Shown piece after piece: positions 17,148 to 25,948 of a stretch of DNA of 64,000 nucleotides; position 1 is the first letter of the stretch; each line of letters begins with the position of its first letter. Position numbers and translations under genes: made by a program. The notes under the pieces were generated by a model. That model was not told the origin of the DNA and searched no databases. It saw nothing but the letters and a program-made list of their open reading frames with translations. This stretch comes from G965216905 sp965216905. Lineage in GTDB: Bacteria > Actinomycetota > Acidimicrobiia > Spongiisociales > ZC4RG35. The DNA lies in the NCBI GenBank assembly GCA_965216905.1, contig OZ244213.1:2108001-2172000 (forward strand). Direction: 5' to 3'.

Positions 17148-18472
17148 GTTCGTTCGACCTGTCGTCTGGTTTCATCGACCTGCCCGCGGGGCCACTGGCC
17201 GTGGCACTCTCCGGTGGTGCCGACTCGGCGGCTGCCGCTCTCGCCTCCGTGGAGACCGGTCGACCGGTGCGCGCCATCCACATCGATCACGGTCGACCTG
17301 CTTCGTCCTGGCTGGCGTCGAGGGCCGAAGCGATTGCCGAGAGACTCGGCATCGGGCTGCAGATCGTGGAGCTCGAGCCCGGCCCCGTCTTCGGCGAGGG
17401 TCGCGCCCGGGAGCTTCGTTACGCCGCGCTGCTCGCGGCGCTCGGACCGGACGAGCAGCTCGTCACGGGACACACCGCCGACGATGTCGCCGAGACGGTC
17501 GTCATGAATCTCGCCCGCGGGTCGGGACTCGACGGTCTGGCCGGGATCCCTCGGATCCGGGGGAACATCATCCGGCCGATGTTGGGGTTCCGGCGCTCGG
17601 TCACGCGCGAGGCCGCCACGTTGGCGGGCTTGCCCTGGATGGACGATCCCGACAACGCCGATGCGCGGTTTGTTCGCAACCGGGTCCGGCGACAGTTGCT
17701 CACGGGGTGGGAGGCGGTGTTCGGCCCGGCGACGATTTCGGGTCTGATTCGTACCGCGTCAACGGCCGGGGCGGAGTCCGGGTTCCTGGACGACCTCGCC
17801 CGGAGTGCCATCCAGCCCCCGGTCCCGGTCGCCGGCGGTGGCGTCGCACTGGTCGCCGGAGAACTGGTGGCGGTGGCTCCGGCGGTGGCGGCCCGGGCGG
17901 TCAGGTCGGCCCTCCGGCCGCTGTTCGGAGATCGGAACCCCGGTTCGAGCGCGGTTGCCTCGTTGCTGCGGGTGGCTGCCGGCGAGGCCCGAAGTCTGGA
18001 CCTCGGATCGGGCTGGTCGGCGGTGGCGTCTCCTCCGATGGTCGAGGTCGTCCGCGCCACGTCTGGGCCGGGGGCGCTCCCCGAGGTGCAGCTGCTCGAC
18101 GCGGCGCCGGGGACGTTTCGTTGGGGCGATTGGAGCATCGAGACCTGGTTGGGGCCGGAACCGGATGTCTGGCCAATGACCAAGGCGGTGATGGCGATCC
18201 CGGACGGGGTGACGCCGGTCGTTCTTCGAGGGGCCGGTGACGATGACGTCGTGCCGGTGGCGGGCGGGTCGGCTCCCGTCGGGGAGGCGTTGGCGGCGGC
18301 CGGTGTTCCCACCCACCACCGCGAGAGCTGGCCGGTGGTCGTCGTCGCCGGGCGGGTGGTGTGGATCCCAGGGGTCCGTCGGGTCGCCACCGGCCCCGAA
18401 CCGGGCGCGAGTTCGTCGCACCGACGACCCGGTCGCTACCTTTGGATCCTGGCCGACCGAGGAAAGCAGTGA
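17126..18472 (+). CDS. tilS: tRNA(Ile)-lysidine synthase
   Basis: This 448-aa protein has the N-type ATP pyrophosphatase motif SGGADSAAAA, the HIDHGRP segment and VTGHTADDVAETVVMNLARGSG, all characteristic of TilS. The enzyme converts C34 of tRNA-Ile(CAU) to lysidine so that AUA is read as Ile. It has an extended C-terminal region, partly TilS_C-like. It overlaps the DUF2342 gene at the start and hpt at the end (GTGA). The tilS-hpt-ftsH order is widely conserved. Confidence 0.93.
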   Translation: MAAPRRLSSFDLSSGFIDLPAGPLAVALSGGADSAAAALASVETGRPVRAIHIDHGRPASSWLASRAEAIAERLGIGLQIVELEPGPVFGEGRARELRYAALLAALGPDEQLVTGHTADDVAETVVMNLARGSGLDGLAGIPRIRGNIIRPMLGFRRSVTREAATLAGLPWMDDPDNADARFVRNRVRRQLLTGWEAVFGPATISGLIRTASTAGAESGFLDDLARSAIQPPVPVAGGGVALVAGELVAVAPAVAARAVRSALRPLFGDRNPGSSAVASLLRVAAGEARSLDLGSGWSAVASPPMVEVVRATSGPGALPEVQLLDAAPGTFRWGDWSIETWLGPEPDVWPMTKAVMAIPDGVTPVVLRGAGDDDVVPVAGGSAPVGEALAAAGVPTHHRESWPVVVVAGRVVWIPGVRRVATGPEPGASSSHRRPGRYLWILADRGKQ

Positions 18473-19008
18473 CCTCCATCAGCACGCTGATATCCGCCGA
18501 AGACATCGACGCCAAGCTCGCCGAGTTGGGTGCTCAGATCACCGAGGACTATCGAGGGAAGGACCTGCTGGTCGTGGGGGTGCTCAAGGGGGCCTTCATG
18601 GTCATGGCCGACCTGGCCAGGCACATCGATCTCCCCGTCGAGTTCGATTTCATGGCGGTCAGTTCCTACGGGGCCTCCACCCAAACCTCAGGCGTCGTCC
18701 GCATCCTCAAGGATCTGGATCAGGAGATCGCCGGCCGGCATGTGCTGATCGTCGAGGACATCATCGATTCCGGGTTGACGCTCAATTACCTGATGAAGTC
18801 GATGAAGGTCCGTAAGCCGGCATCGCTCGAGGTGGCGGCGCTGCTCGTGAAGGAGGGAATCCAGCGGGTCGAGATCGACGTGCGCTACCCGGGTTTCGCG
18901 ATCGGGCCGGAGTTCGTGATCGGGTACGGCCTGGACTACGCGGGGAAGTATCGCAACCTCCCGTACGTCGGCGTTCTCGACGCGAGCACCCTGCCCGTTG
19001 ACGAATGA
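18469..19008 (+). CDS. hpt: Hypoxanthine phosphoribosyltransferase
   Basis: This 179-aa enzyme salvages hypoxanthine and guanine with PRPP. It shows the PRPP motif VLIVEDIIDSGLTL, the flexible-loop SSYG and the purine-binding end FVIGYGLDYAGKYRNLPY. The GTG start is chosen because GAGGAAAG precedes it and it overlaps the tilS stop by 4 bp. The longer upstream frame overlaps tilS and is unlike the family. Confidence 0.95.
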   Translation: MTSISTLISAEDIDAKLAELGAQITEDYRGKDLLVVGVLKGAFMVMADLARHIDLPVEFDFMAVSSYGASTQTSGVVRILKDLDQEIAGRHVLIVEDIIDSGLTLNYLMKSMKVRKPASLEVAALLVKEGIQRVEIDVRYPGFAIGPEFVIGYGLDYAGKYRNLPYVGVLDASTLPVDE

Positions 19009-19034
19009 TTCCGCGCCAGCTTCAAATCCGACGG

Positions 19035-19063
19035 TTCCATAAGGGCGGGCGCTCCCGTAGCAT
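19035..19063 (+). promoter_or_regulatory. Candidate ftsH promoter (TTCCAT-N17-TAGCAT)
   Basis: TTCCAT (19035-19040) and TAGCAT (19058-19063) are spaced 17 nt apart in the 182-bp gap before ftsH. They would give a 5' leader of about 120 nt. The -35 is weak. Confidence 0.35.
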
Positions 19064-19106
19064 GGTCGGGCGCCTCCGGCCGCAGACGACGTGGCGTCGG
19101 GACGAC

Positions 19107-19148
19107 GGCCGGTTGGGATCCTCCTTTCGGGGAATCCCGGTCGTGGCC
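19107..19148 (+). other. Imperfect hairpin in the ftsH 5' leader
   Basis: GGCC...GGGAT (19107-19119) can pair with ATCCC...GGCC (19134-19148), leaving a loop that contains CTCCTTTCGGGGA. It sits between the candidate promoter and the GTG of ftsH. No known riboswitch class is recognised. Confidence 0.3.
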
Positions 19149-19190
19149 CACGAGACAAGACCTAGCTGCCCCACCGACTGAGGACTCCGG

Positions 19191-21155
19191 GTGAATCGGA
19201 CCTTCCGCACATTGTTGATCTATGGCTTGGCGTTCGTCGTCCTGGCCGTGTTCGCCCAGCAGCTGTTCAACACGGTTGGCGCCCCTGCCGAGATCACGCT
19301 CGACGAGTTCATCGCCCAGGTGGAGGCGGGGCGGGTCGAAGAGGCGATCATCCTCGAACGGAGCGATCGCGTTCAGGGCCGGTACACCTCCTCCAGTGCA
19401 CCGGAAGGGTCGTACGACTTCGTGGTTCAGTACCCGCCGGAGTTCGAATCTGAGCTCACCCGGAGGTTGGTGGAAGCCGACATCGAGAGCCTGGACAGCA
19501 ACGTCGAGCCGCCCAGCTTCCTCGAGATCCTGATCGGATTCCTGCCGTGGCTGCTCCTGATCGGCTTCATGGTCTTCATCTTCATGCAGATGCAGGGCTC
19601 CGGGAACCGGGTCATGCAGTTCGGGAAGGCGAAGGCCAAGACGATCTCCAAGGATCAACCGAAGGTGACGTTCGACGATGTGGCGGGCATCGACGAAGCG
19701 ATCGAGGAACTCGAGGAGATCAAAGACTTCCTCGCCAATCCGGACAAGTATCGGATGCTCGGAGCTCGTATTCCGAAGGGCGTCTTGTTGTTCGGGCCTC
19801 CCGGAACCGGGAAGACGCTGCTCGCCAAGGCGATCGCCGGAGAAGCGGGCGTGCCCTTCCTCTCGATCTCAGGCTCCGACTTCGTCGAGATGTTCGTGGG
19901 CGTGGGTGCGTCTCGTGTCCGAGATCTCTTCGACCAGGCCAAGGAGTCGGCGCCCGCCATCGTGTTCATCGATGAGATCGACGCAGTCGGCCGGCACCGG
20001 GGGGCCGGTCTCGGAGGCGGTCACGACGAGCGCGAGCAGACCCTCAACCAACTCCTCGTGGAGCTCGACGGTTTCGAGGGGAACACGGGGGTGATCGTCA
20101 TGGCTGCCACCAACCGGCCCGACATTCTCGACCCGGCGCTGCTGCGACCCGGTCGCTTCGACCGACAGATCATCATCGATGCACCTGACATCCGCGGGCG
20201 AGAAGCCATCCTCGAGGTGCATGCCAAGGGAAAGCCGTTCGAGGATGACGTCGACCTGGCCGTCCTCGCAAGGCGAACGCCGGGTTTCACCGGCGCCGAT
20301 CTCGCCAACCTGATCAACGAAGCGGCGCTGCTCACGGCTCGGCGGCGCAAGCAGAAGATCGGCATGGCCGAGATGGAGGAGGCGATCGATCGCGTCATCG
20401 CCGGGCCCGAGCGCAAGACCCGGGTGATGACGGAGGAGGAGAAGAAGCTGACCGCCTACCACGAGGGAGGGCACGCCCTGGTCGGGTTTGCGCTGCCGCA
20501 CCTCGATCCGATCCACAAGGTGACGATCATCCCGCGGGGTCGGGCGGGCGGGTACACGTTGGCGCTACCCACCGAGGATCGGTACTACAAGCGTCGGAGC
20601 GAGATGATCGACGAGCTGGCGTACGCCCTCGGAGGTCGAACGGCTGAAGAGCTCGTCTTCGGAGACCCGTCGACCGGAGCCTCGAACGACATCGAGAAGG
20701 CCACGAACCTCGCCCGTCGCATGGTGATGGAGTTCGGGATGAGCGACCGGCTGGGGCCCATGAAGTATGGAGACTCGGGTGGCGAGGTGTTTCTGGGACG
20801 CGACTACACGCGGCAGGCGGACTACTCCGATGAGGTCGCATCGTGGATCGACGAGGAGATCCGGGCGCTGATCAGCGCGGCGCATGACGAAGCGCGCGAG
20901 ATCCTGGCGACCCACATCGACGCCCTCCACCGGCTCGCTGCCGACCTCATCGAGCACGAGACGTTGGACAAGGAGTCCGTGGCAGAGGTGTTCCACGACG
21001 TCCCGAAGTGGGAGCACGTCGGGGGAGGCCCGCTCCGGATCCGACCGCCGGGGTCGAACGGTGGGAATCCGGCCGCCGGCGGAGCCGCGCACACCGGCCA
21101 GTCCCAGACCGGCGGCATCGCCGCCGCCTCGCAAAGCGAGCAGAGCCGGAGCTGA
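19191..21155 (+). CDS. ftsH: ATP-dependent zinc metalloprotease FtsH
   Basis: This 654-aa membrane protease has an N-terminal transmembrane helix, a periplasmic/extracytoplasmic segment and a second helix near residues 115-135. The AAA+ domain follows (Walker A GPPGTGKT near 203, Walker B IVFIDEIDAVG, SRH GRFDRQ), then the M41 zinc site HEGGH near 424. The usual motif is HEAGH, and HExxH is kept. It degrades misassembled membrane proteins. The GTG start has GAGGA upstream. The ATG of folE overlaps its stop (TGATG). Confidence 0.96.
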   Translation: MNRTFRTLLIYGLAFVVLAVFAQQLFNTVGAPAEITLDEFIAQVEAGRVEEAIILERSDRVQGRYTSSSAPEGSYDFVVQYPPEFESELTRRLVEADIESLDSNVEPPSFLEILIGFLPWLLLIGFMVFIFMQMQGSGNRVMQFGKAKAKTISKDQPKVTFDDVAGIDEAIEELEEIKDFLANPDKYRMLGARIPKGVLLFGPPGTGKTLLAKAIAGEAGVPFLSISGSDFVEMFVGVGASRVRDLFDQAKESAPAIVFIDEIDAVGRHRGAGLGGGHDEREQTLNQLLVELDGFEGNTGVIVMAATNRPDILDPALLRPGRFDRQIIIDAPDIRGREAILEVHAKGKPFEDDVDLAVLARRTPGFTGADLANLINEAALLTARRRKQKIGMAEMEEAIDRVIAGPERKTRVMTEEEKKLTAYHEGGHALVGFALPHLDPIHKVTIIPRGRAGGYTLALPTEDRYYKRRSEMIDELAYALGGRTAEELVFGDPSTGASNDIEKATNLARRMVMEFGMSDRLGPMKYGDSGGEVFLGRDYTRQADYSDEVASWIDEEIRALISAAHDEAREILATHIDALHRLAADLIEHETLDKESVAEVFHDVPKWEHVGGGPLRIRPPGSNGGNPAAGGAAHTGQSQTGGIAAASQSEQSRS

Positions 21156-21763
21156 TGGCTGTCGTCGAGCGCCAACCCGCACCCCGGAGAGCCGACGGGG
21201 TCGATCACGACGCCATCGTCGAGGCGGTGCGACAGATCCTGATCGCCGTGGGTGAGAACCCGGAGCGAGACGGGCTCAGAGACACGCCGGACCGCATGGC
21301 GCGCTTCTTCTCTGAGGTCTTGGGCGGGCTGCGCGAGGAGCCAGGTCGGCATCTCACCGTCCAGTTCGAGTCCGGTTACGACGAGGTCGTGATGGTTCGG
21401 GATATCACGCTGTACTCGTTGTGCGAGCATCACATGGTTCCCTTCTTCGGGGTCGCCCACGTCGCCTATATCCCCAACAAATCGGGGTGTATCACCGGAT
21501 TGTCGAAGCTGGCGCGCCTCGTCGACGGATACGCCAAACGGCTCCAGGTTCAGGAGCGGCTCACCACCGAGATCGCCGAAGAGATCGAACGGGTGCTCCA
21601 GCCGCGTGGGGTCATGGTGGTCGTGGAGGCCGAGCACCTGTGCATGAGCATGCGCGGGGTCCGCAAACCCGGAGCGCAGACCGTGACGTCGGCGGTGCGC
21701 GGCATCTTCCGCACCAACGCGGCGACTCGCCAGGAGGGCATGCGCCTCCTGACCGGGTCGTAG
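21155..21763 (+). CDS. folE: GTP cyclohydrolase I
   Basis: This 202-aa enzyme makes dihydroneopterin triphosphate from GTP, the first step of folate synthesis. Zinc and active-site residues are visible in LCEHHMVPFFG and HLCMSMRGV, with the typical SKLARLVDGYAKRLQVQERLT stretch in two conserved blocks. The start is fixed by overlap with the ftsH stop. It opens the folE-folP-X-folB-folK run. Confidence 0.96.
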   Translation: MAVVERQPAPRRADGVDHDAIVEAVRQILIAVGENPERDGLRDTPDRMARFFSEVLGGLREEPGRHLTVQFESGYDEVVMVRDITLYSLCEHHMVPFFGVAHVAYIPNKSGCITGLSKLARLVDGYAKRLQVQERLTTEIAEEIERVLQPRGVMVVVEAEHLCMSMRGVRKPGAQTVTSAVRGIFRTNAATRQEGMRLLTGS

Positions 21764-21773
21764 GCGGACCACG

Positions 21774-22649
21774 GTGACCGGCTGGAAGGTCGGTGGGGGG
21801 GTGATCCCCCTCGATCGGCCCGTGATCATGGGCATTCTCAACGTGACTCCCGACTCGTTCTCCGACGGGGGCCGTTTCGCGGATGTCGAAGCGGCGGTGG
21901 CCGCCGGCGTCGATCTGGCGGCCCGCGGAGCGGTGATCGTCGACGTCGGTGGCGAGTCGACCCGACCCGGGGCCGAGGCGGTCGGAGTGGAAGCCGAGAT
22001 CGAACGGGTGATCCCGGTCGTCGCCCGGCTGTCGGCGGGAGGCATCCGCGTGTCGATCGACACCATGAAGCCGGTGGTGGCGGAGGCAGCCATCGAGGCC
22101 GGTGCCATCGCCATCAACGACGTCACCGGATTCGCTGCGGTCGAGATGCGCAGGCTGGCCGCCGACGCCGGCGTGGGCGTGGTCGCCATGCACATGAAGG
22201 GTGAACCGCGCACGATGCAGGACGCCCCGCACTACGACGACGTCGTGAACGAGGTGATCGACCTCCTCACGGATCGGGCCCGCCGGTTGACGGATGCCGG
22301 ATGTGACCCTGCATCCATCGCGCTCGATCCCGGGATCGGCTTCGGGAAGACCTTCCACCACAACCTCGAGCTCCTGGATCGGTTGGACGAGTTGGCGATG
22401 GTGGGCTTTCCCGTCGTGCTGGGAACGTCTCGGAAATCCTTCCTCGGAACCATCACCGGACGTCCGGCACACGACCGGGACGCAGCCACGGCCGTCACCG
22501 TGGCGCTGGGTGTGGCACGGGGAGCCATGATCTTCCGGGTCCACGAACCGTCCGGTGCGGCCGAAGCCGCCCTGATCGCCTGGACTATCCTCCGGGGCGG
22601 GGATCGCCCCAGCAATCGACCCGAACCCAAACGACACGAAACGACATGA
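21774..22649 (+). CDS. folP: Dihydropteroate synthase
   Basis: This 291-aa TIM-barrel enzyme joins pterin pyrophosphate to p-aminobenzoate and is the sulfonamide target. It has GILNVTPDSFSDGG, DVGGESTRPGA, INDVTGF, ALDPGIGFGKT, LGTSRKSFLG and RVHEPSG in order. The GTG start lies 10 nt after the folE stop, and its end overlaps the next gene by 4 bp. Confidence 0.95.
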   Translation: MTGWKVGGGVIPLDRPVIMGILNVTPDSFSDGGRFADVEAAVAAGVDLAARGAVIVDVGGESTRPGAEAVGVEAEIERVIPVVARLSAGGIRVSIDTMKPVVAEAAIEAGAIAINDVTGFAAVEMRRLAADAGVGVVAMHMKGEPRTMQDAPHYDDVVNEVIDLLTDRARRLTDAGCDPASIALDPGIGFGKTFHHNLELLDRLDELAMVGFPVVLGTSRKSFLGTITGRPAHDRDAATAVTVALGVARGAMIFRVHEPSGAAEAALIAWTILRGGDRPSNRPEPKRHETT

Positions 22650-23131
22650 TCACCGGACTCAAACCGCGCGGCTTCACTTGGATCATCGCCGACCGTCTCG
22701 CCGTCAGCGAGCGAATCGGCGGAAACGGCTTCCAGCACCGGCGGGTCCGGCGGGAAGAAGAGATCAACTGGCTCGTCGATGAGGCAAGGATCACCACCGT
22801 GGTGAGCCTCCTTCCCGGCAACCAGAACCTGGCCGCCTACCACCAGGCAGGGATGGCCACGATTTCCGTACCCACCGGATCAGAGCTCGACCGCGACGAC
22901 CGCGGACGCCTGTACGACGCGCTCGATGCCGTGCTGGCCGATCCCGACGCTCGAGTGCTCGTCCACCGCGAGATCATCGACGACACGCTGTCGGGAGTTC
23001 TCGGCGGGTACCTGATCGCCAGCGGGCTCCTGCAAGACCGCATCATGGCCGCCGCCATCATTCAAGAGATTCTCGGCCGGCCGTTGGGGCCCGAGGGCCG
23101 GGCGCTCATCCCGGAGGTCCCCGGGTCTTGA
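22646..23131 (+). CDS. Protein tyrosine phosphatase-fold protein with degenerate active site
   Basis: This 161-aa protein resembles a dual-specificity/PTP fold: a strand before VVSLLP, then VLVHREIIDDTLSGVLGGYL where active enzymes have VLVHCxxGxxRTG. The nucleophilic Cys is Arg and the P-loop Arg is absent, so phosphatase chemistry is not expected. It lies between folP and folB with 4-bp overlaps on both sides, so it belongs to the folate operon. A binding or scaffolding role in folate synthesis is inferred from context only. Confidence 0.65.
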   Translation: MITGLKPRGFTWIIADRLAVSERIGGNGFQHRRVRREEEINWLVDEARITTVVSLLPGNQNLAAYHQAGMATISVPTGSELDRDDRGRLYDALDAVLADPDARVLVHREIIDDTLSGVLGGYLIASGLLQDRIMAAAIIQEILGRPLGPEGRALIPEVPGS

Positions 23132-23499
23132 GCGATGTCATTCGCCTCGACGGGCTCCGAGTGTTCGCCCGTCACGGGGTGCTGCCTGCCGAGGCGGATG
23201 TCGGTCAGGTCTTCATCATCGACCTGGCATTGACCGTCGATCTCTCGAAGGCGGCTGCCTCTGACGCCGTCTCCGACACGGTCGATTACGCCGACATGGC
23301 CGCCGCAGTCGTGGCCGTGGTGACTGAGGAGCGATGGAATCTGATCGAGCGGGTGGCGGAGCGAGTGGCGGAGATCGTGCTCGAGGACGACAAGGTCGAG
23401 GCGGTCACGGTCACGGTCCACAAACCGGGCGCACCGATCGCGGTCGCCTTCTCCGATGTGTCGGTGACCATCAGCCGGTCGAGGCCGCAATCCACATGA
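23128..23499 (+). CDS. folB: Dihydroneopterin aldolase
   Basis: This 123-aa enzyme cleaves dihydroneopterin to hydroxymethyl-dihydropterin and glycolaldehyde. Family marks are the N-terminal GLRVFARHGVLPAE, the DTVDYADM segment, NLIERVAE with the catalytic-site Glu, and the C-terminal Lys in VTVHKPGAPI. The TTG start overlaps the upstream stop. It is followed 4 nt later by folK. Confidence 0.94.
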   Translation: MSDVIRLDGLRVFARHGVLPAEADVGQVFIIDLALTVDLSKAAASDAVSDTVDYADMAAAVVAVVTEERWNLIERVAERVAEIVLEDDKVEAVTVTVHKPGAPIAVAFSDVSVTISRSRPQST

Positions 23500-23503
23500 C
23501 GCG

Positions 23504-24460
23504 ATGACCTCCGTCACCGTGGCGCTCGGCTCGAACCTGGGCGACCGCCTCCAGCACCTCCGCACTGCCGTCGCCCGGATTTCGGCGCTCGGGGTGGTGC
23601 GGGCGGTTGCGTCGTTGTACGAGACCGACCCGGTCGGCGGCCCCACGCAAGGGAGATACCTCAACACGGCACTGGTCCTGGACACCGACATGGAGGCGCA
23701 CGCGCTGCTCATAGAACTGCAGCGAATCGAGTCGGAGCTGGGCCGGATCCGCACCGTCGAGTGGGGTCCTCGGACCCTCGATCTGGACATCGTCACCTAC
23801 GGAGAGAACTCGCTCGAGAGTGATCGGCTGGTGGTTCCGCATCCGCGTGCCGCCGAGCGGGGATTCGTTCTGCGACCACTCGCCGAGATCGCCCCGGAAG
23901 CGACCGTGGCGACCGGACTCACGGCCTCGGCTGCGCTCGCTCAACTCGACGACGGGGGAGGCGTGACCAGGTTCGAAGGCGATTGGGTCGAGGAGGTTCC
24001 CCGGCTTGGAGTCATCGGGTCGGTGCTCCTCGTCATGCAGGGCATCCTGCTCGTCGCCATCGTGGCGACCGCAGTCTCGACCGCCGAGGCGCCGGTACCG
24101 GCGTGGCAGACGATCCTCGGGCTGGTGCTGGCGCTGCAAGCCGCCGTGCTGGCGGCCGGGGGTAGCCTGGCGATGGGAAGAACCTTGCGTGCTCATCCCG
24201 ACCCGCTCCCGGGCGCTCCGCTGATCGAGCGGGGACCGTTTGGCTTGGTCCGGCATCCGATCTACGGCGGATTGCTGCTCGGGGGGTCGGGGGTCGTGCT
24301 CATGTTCAACAGCCCCTGGGCCGTCATCCCGTTGGTCCTGCTCGCCGGGCTGCTCGACCGCAAGTCCAAGCTCGAAGAGCGCGTCCTCGGCCTCGTCCAC
24401 CCACGCTACGGGGAGTACCGGATCCGGGTGCCCCGGCGCTTCATTCCCTGGGTCTGGTGA
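23504..24460 (+). CDS. folK: HPPK (FolK) fused to an ICMT/PEMT-like membrane methyltransferase domain
   Basis: Residues 1-150 form a complete hydroxymethyl-dihydropterin pyrophosphokinase (VALGSNLGDR, YETDPVG, WGPRTLDLDIVTYG, PHPRAAERGFVLRPLAEIAP). From about residue 165 the protein has 3-4 membrane helices and an isoprenylcysteine-carboxyl-methyltransferase-like end (GPFGLVRHPIYGG, then LEERVLGLVHPRYGEYRIRV). The frame is continuous with no stop or start signal between the halves. Folate enzymes are normally soluble, so the fusion would tether FolK to the membrane. The methyl acceptor is unknown. Confidence 0.85.
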   Translation: MTSVTVALGSNLGDRLQHLRTAVARISALGVVRAVASLYETDPVGGPTQGRYLNTALVLDTDMEAHALLIELQRIESELGRIRTVEWGPRTLDLDIVTYGENSLESDRLVVPHPRAAERGFVLRPLAEIAPEATVATGLTASAALAQLDDGGGVTRFEGDWVEEVPRLGVIGSVLLVMQGILLVAIVATAVSTAEAPVPAWQTILGLVLALQAAVLAAGGSLAMGRTLRAHPDPLPGAPLIERGPFGLVRHPIYGGLLLGGSGVVLMFNSPWAVIPLVLLAGLLDRKSKLEERVLGLVHPRYGEYRIRVPRRFIPWVW

Positions 24461-24464
24461 AGGT

Positions 24465-25502
24465 TCATCTCGGGATCGGTTCCTCGGTGTCGGCCGCCAC
24501 CGGGGCCTCCCGGAGCTCGGGTATCCCGATCACCGGCGGGGAGAGCGTGTCGAGGTCTGTTGTTCCTTCATCGTCCATCACCGGCTCGACGAACTCGAGT
24601 GGGTAGAGGTTCCAGACCGGCCGGTCGTGGACGTCGAGCGCCGGGCGCACCCACCCGTTGGAGGTGATCCACAACCCTTCCATACCCGGTTCCTGCTCGG
24701 CGCGGTCGGGGTCGATCAAGGACAAAGGGGACCCGTCCTGGTCGTACAACAGCACGTCGACCGGGTTCCCCTGCCGATCGTATGCAAAGACGTTGCGAAC
24801 ACCCGTTCTCGGCGCCTGCCCGATGGGTTCCACGTCTGGTGGCGGCCCTTCGACGTGGACCACCTGGGGACGGACTCCAACGCCGAACAGTGCCGAGAGG
24901 CCGACGGCGGCGAGCGCCGTCCGGGTGAACCATCGATCGGCCACAGCCCGGTTCCCTTCGGCGGCGATCCGGCGGGAGGCGATGGTGAGCGCCACGACCG
25001 CTCCCACCCCATAGATCGTGCTGTTGGCGACGAGCGGGATGGGGAACCGCTCGAACCCGGGGGGGTTGGTCAAGAGCGCAGCCACCGCAACCAGCAGCCA
25101 GCCCCGGATCCAGACCCACGCCGGCCGAAAGGCCCGCCATTGCGCTCGAGTGTCTTCGGCGAGCGGATGGGTGAGGAACGGCGCCATCGTCCGGTCCAAC
25201 CGATGGCGAAGACGGTCCCGAGATGCCCGGGTTCGGCGGACCCGGTTCGCTCGCCGGACGGCCCGACGGCCCTTCCGGCCGCTCGATGTGGGGTGGTCGA
25301 GGCCGGCGGAAGCGAGGAACTCCTGAACGAAGGTCTCGGGATCACCGAGGGTGGCCGTGATAGCACCGGGCTCGAGTTCACTCAGGTGGGCTTCGAGGTC
25401 GGTGAGGAGGTCGGTGCGCTCGTCCTCGGTGAGCCACGACAGGCTGTCGGCCACGTCATCGAGGAAGCGGCGGGCCTGCGGCGAGAGGGTCTGGGTGCTC
25501 AT
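24465..25502 (-). CDS. HAAS-domain membrane protein, PadR partner
   Basis: This 345-aa protein begins with a HAAS-type helical domain (RRFLDDVADSLSWL, TDLEAHLSELE, LGDPETFVQEFL). Such domains occur in proteins encoded next to PadR regulators and are thought to couple membrane state to PadR. About three hydrophobic helices lie between residues 105 and 210, followed by a polar tail that is probably extracytoplasmic. The ATG overlaps the PadR stop by 4 bp. It is convergent with folK with a 4-nt gap. Confidence 0.75.
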   Translation of the reverse strand: MSTQTLSPQARRFLDDVADSLSWLTEDERTDLLTDLEAHLSELEPGAITATLGDPETFVQEFLASAGLDHPTSSGRKGRRAVRRANRVRRTRASRDRLRHRLDRTMAPFLTHPLAEDTRAQWRAFRPAWVWIRGWLLVAVAALLTNPPGFERFPIPLVANSTIYGVGAVVALTIASRRIAAEGNRAVADRWFTRTALAAVGLSALFGVGVRPQVVHVEGPPPDVEPIGQAPRTGVRNVFAYDRQGNPVDVLLYDQDGSPLSLIDPDRAEQEPGMEGLWITSNGWVRPALDVHDRPVWNLYPLEFVEPVMDDEGTTDLDTLSPPVIGIPELREAPVAADTEEPIPR

Positions 25503-25825
25503 GCAGGCTGCTCCTCGAGTAGGTCGGTGACGATGCCGGAGATGTGGTGCCAGGTCTTCGTGGAGTGCTCCAGCAGCTCGTGCCCGGCACTGTTCAATCC
25601 GTAGTACTTGCGGGGTGGACCTTCATCCGATGGGACGATCTCCGACGTCAGATAGCCGCCGTTGAACAATCGGCGCAGCGTGCCGTACGCCGATGCGTCG
25701 CCGACATCCTCGAGTCCGGCTGCTCGCAATTGACGGAGGAGGTCGTATCCATAGGTGTTCCCCCGCCGGAGTACGGCCAGCACAGCCGTATCCAGTACCC
25801 CTTTGAGCACCTGCGTCGTGTCCAC
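25499..25825 (-). CDS. PadR-family transcriptional regulator
   Basis: This 108-aa winged-helix protein shows the PadR pattern LKGVLDTAVLAVLRRG, YGYDLLRQL, GTLRRLFNGGYL and PPRKYYGLNSAG. PadR proteins usually repress their own operon and are released by ligands. The GTG start follows AGGAGG closely. It is co-translated with the HAAS protein, so a small regulatory pair is likely. No clear operator palindrome was found in the 120 bp upstream. Confidence 0.88.
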   Translation of the reverse strand: MDTTQVLKGVLDTAVLAVLRRGNTYGYDLLRQLRAAGLEDVGDASAYGTLRRLFNGGYLTSEIVPSDEGPPRKYYGLNSAGHELLEHSTKTWHHISGIVTDLLEEQPA

Positions 25826-25948
25826 TTCGCCTCCTCTGCTATGACGAACTGCACACTACCACGTTATGCGTAATAGCTCACCCACGCCTGCGTCGGTCGT
25901 CCCTGGCTCGTTGACGGAGCCGAGCCGCCTCGAGCCCCCCGTCCTCGC

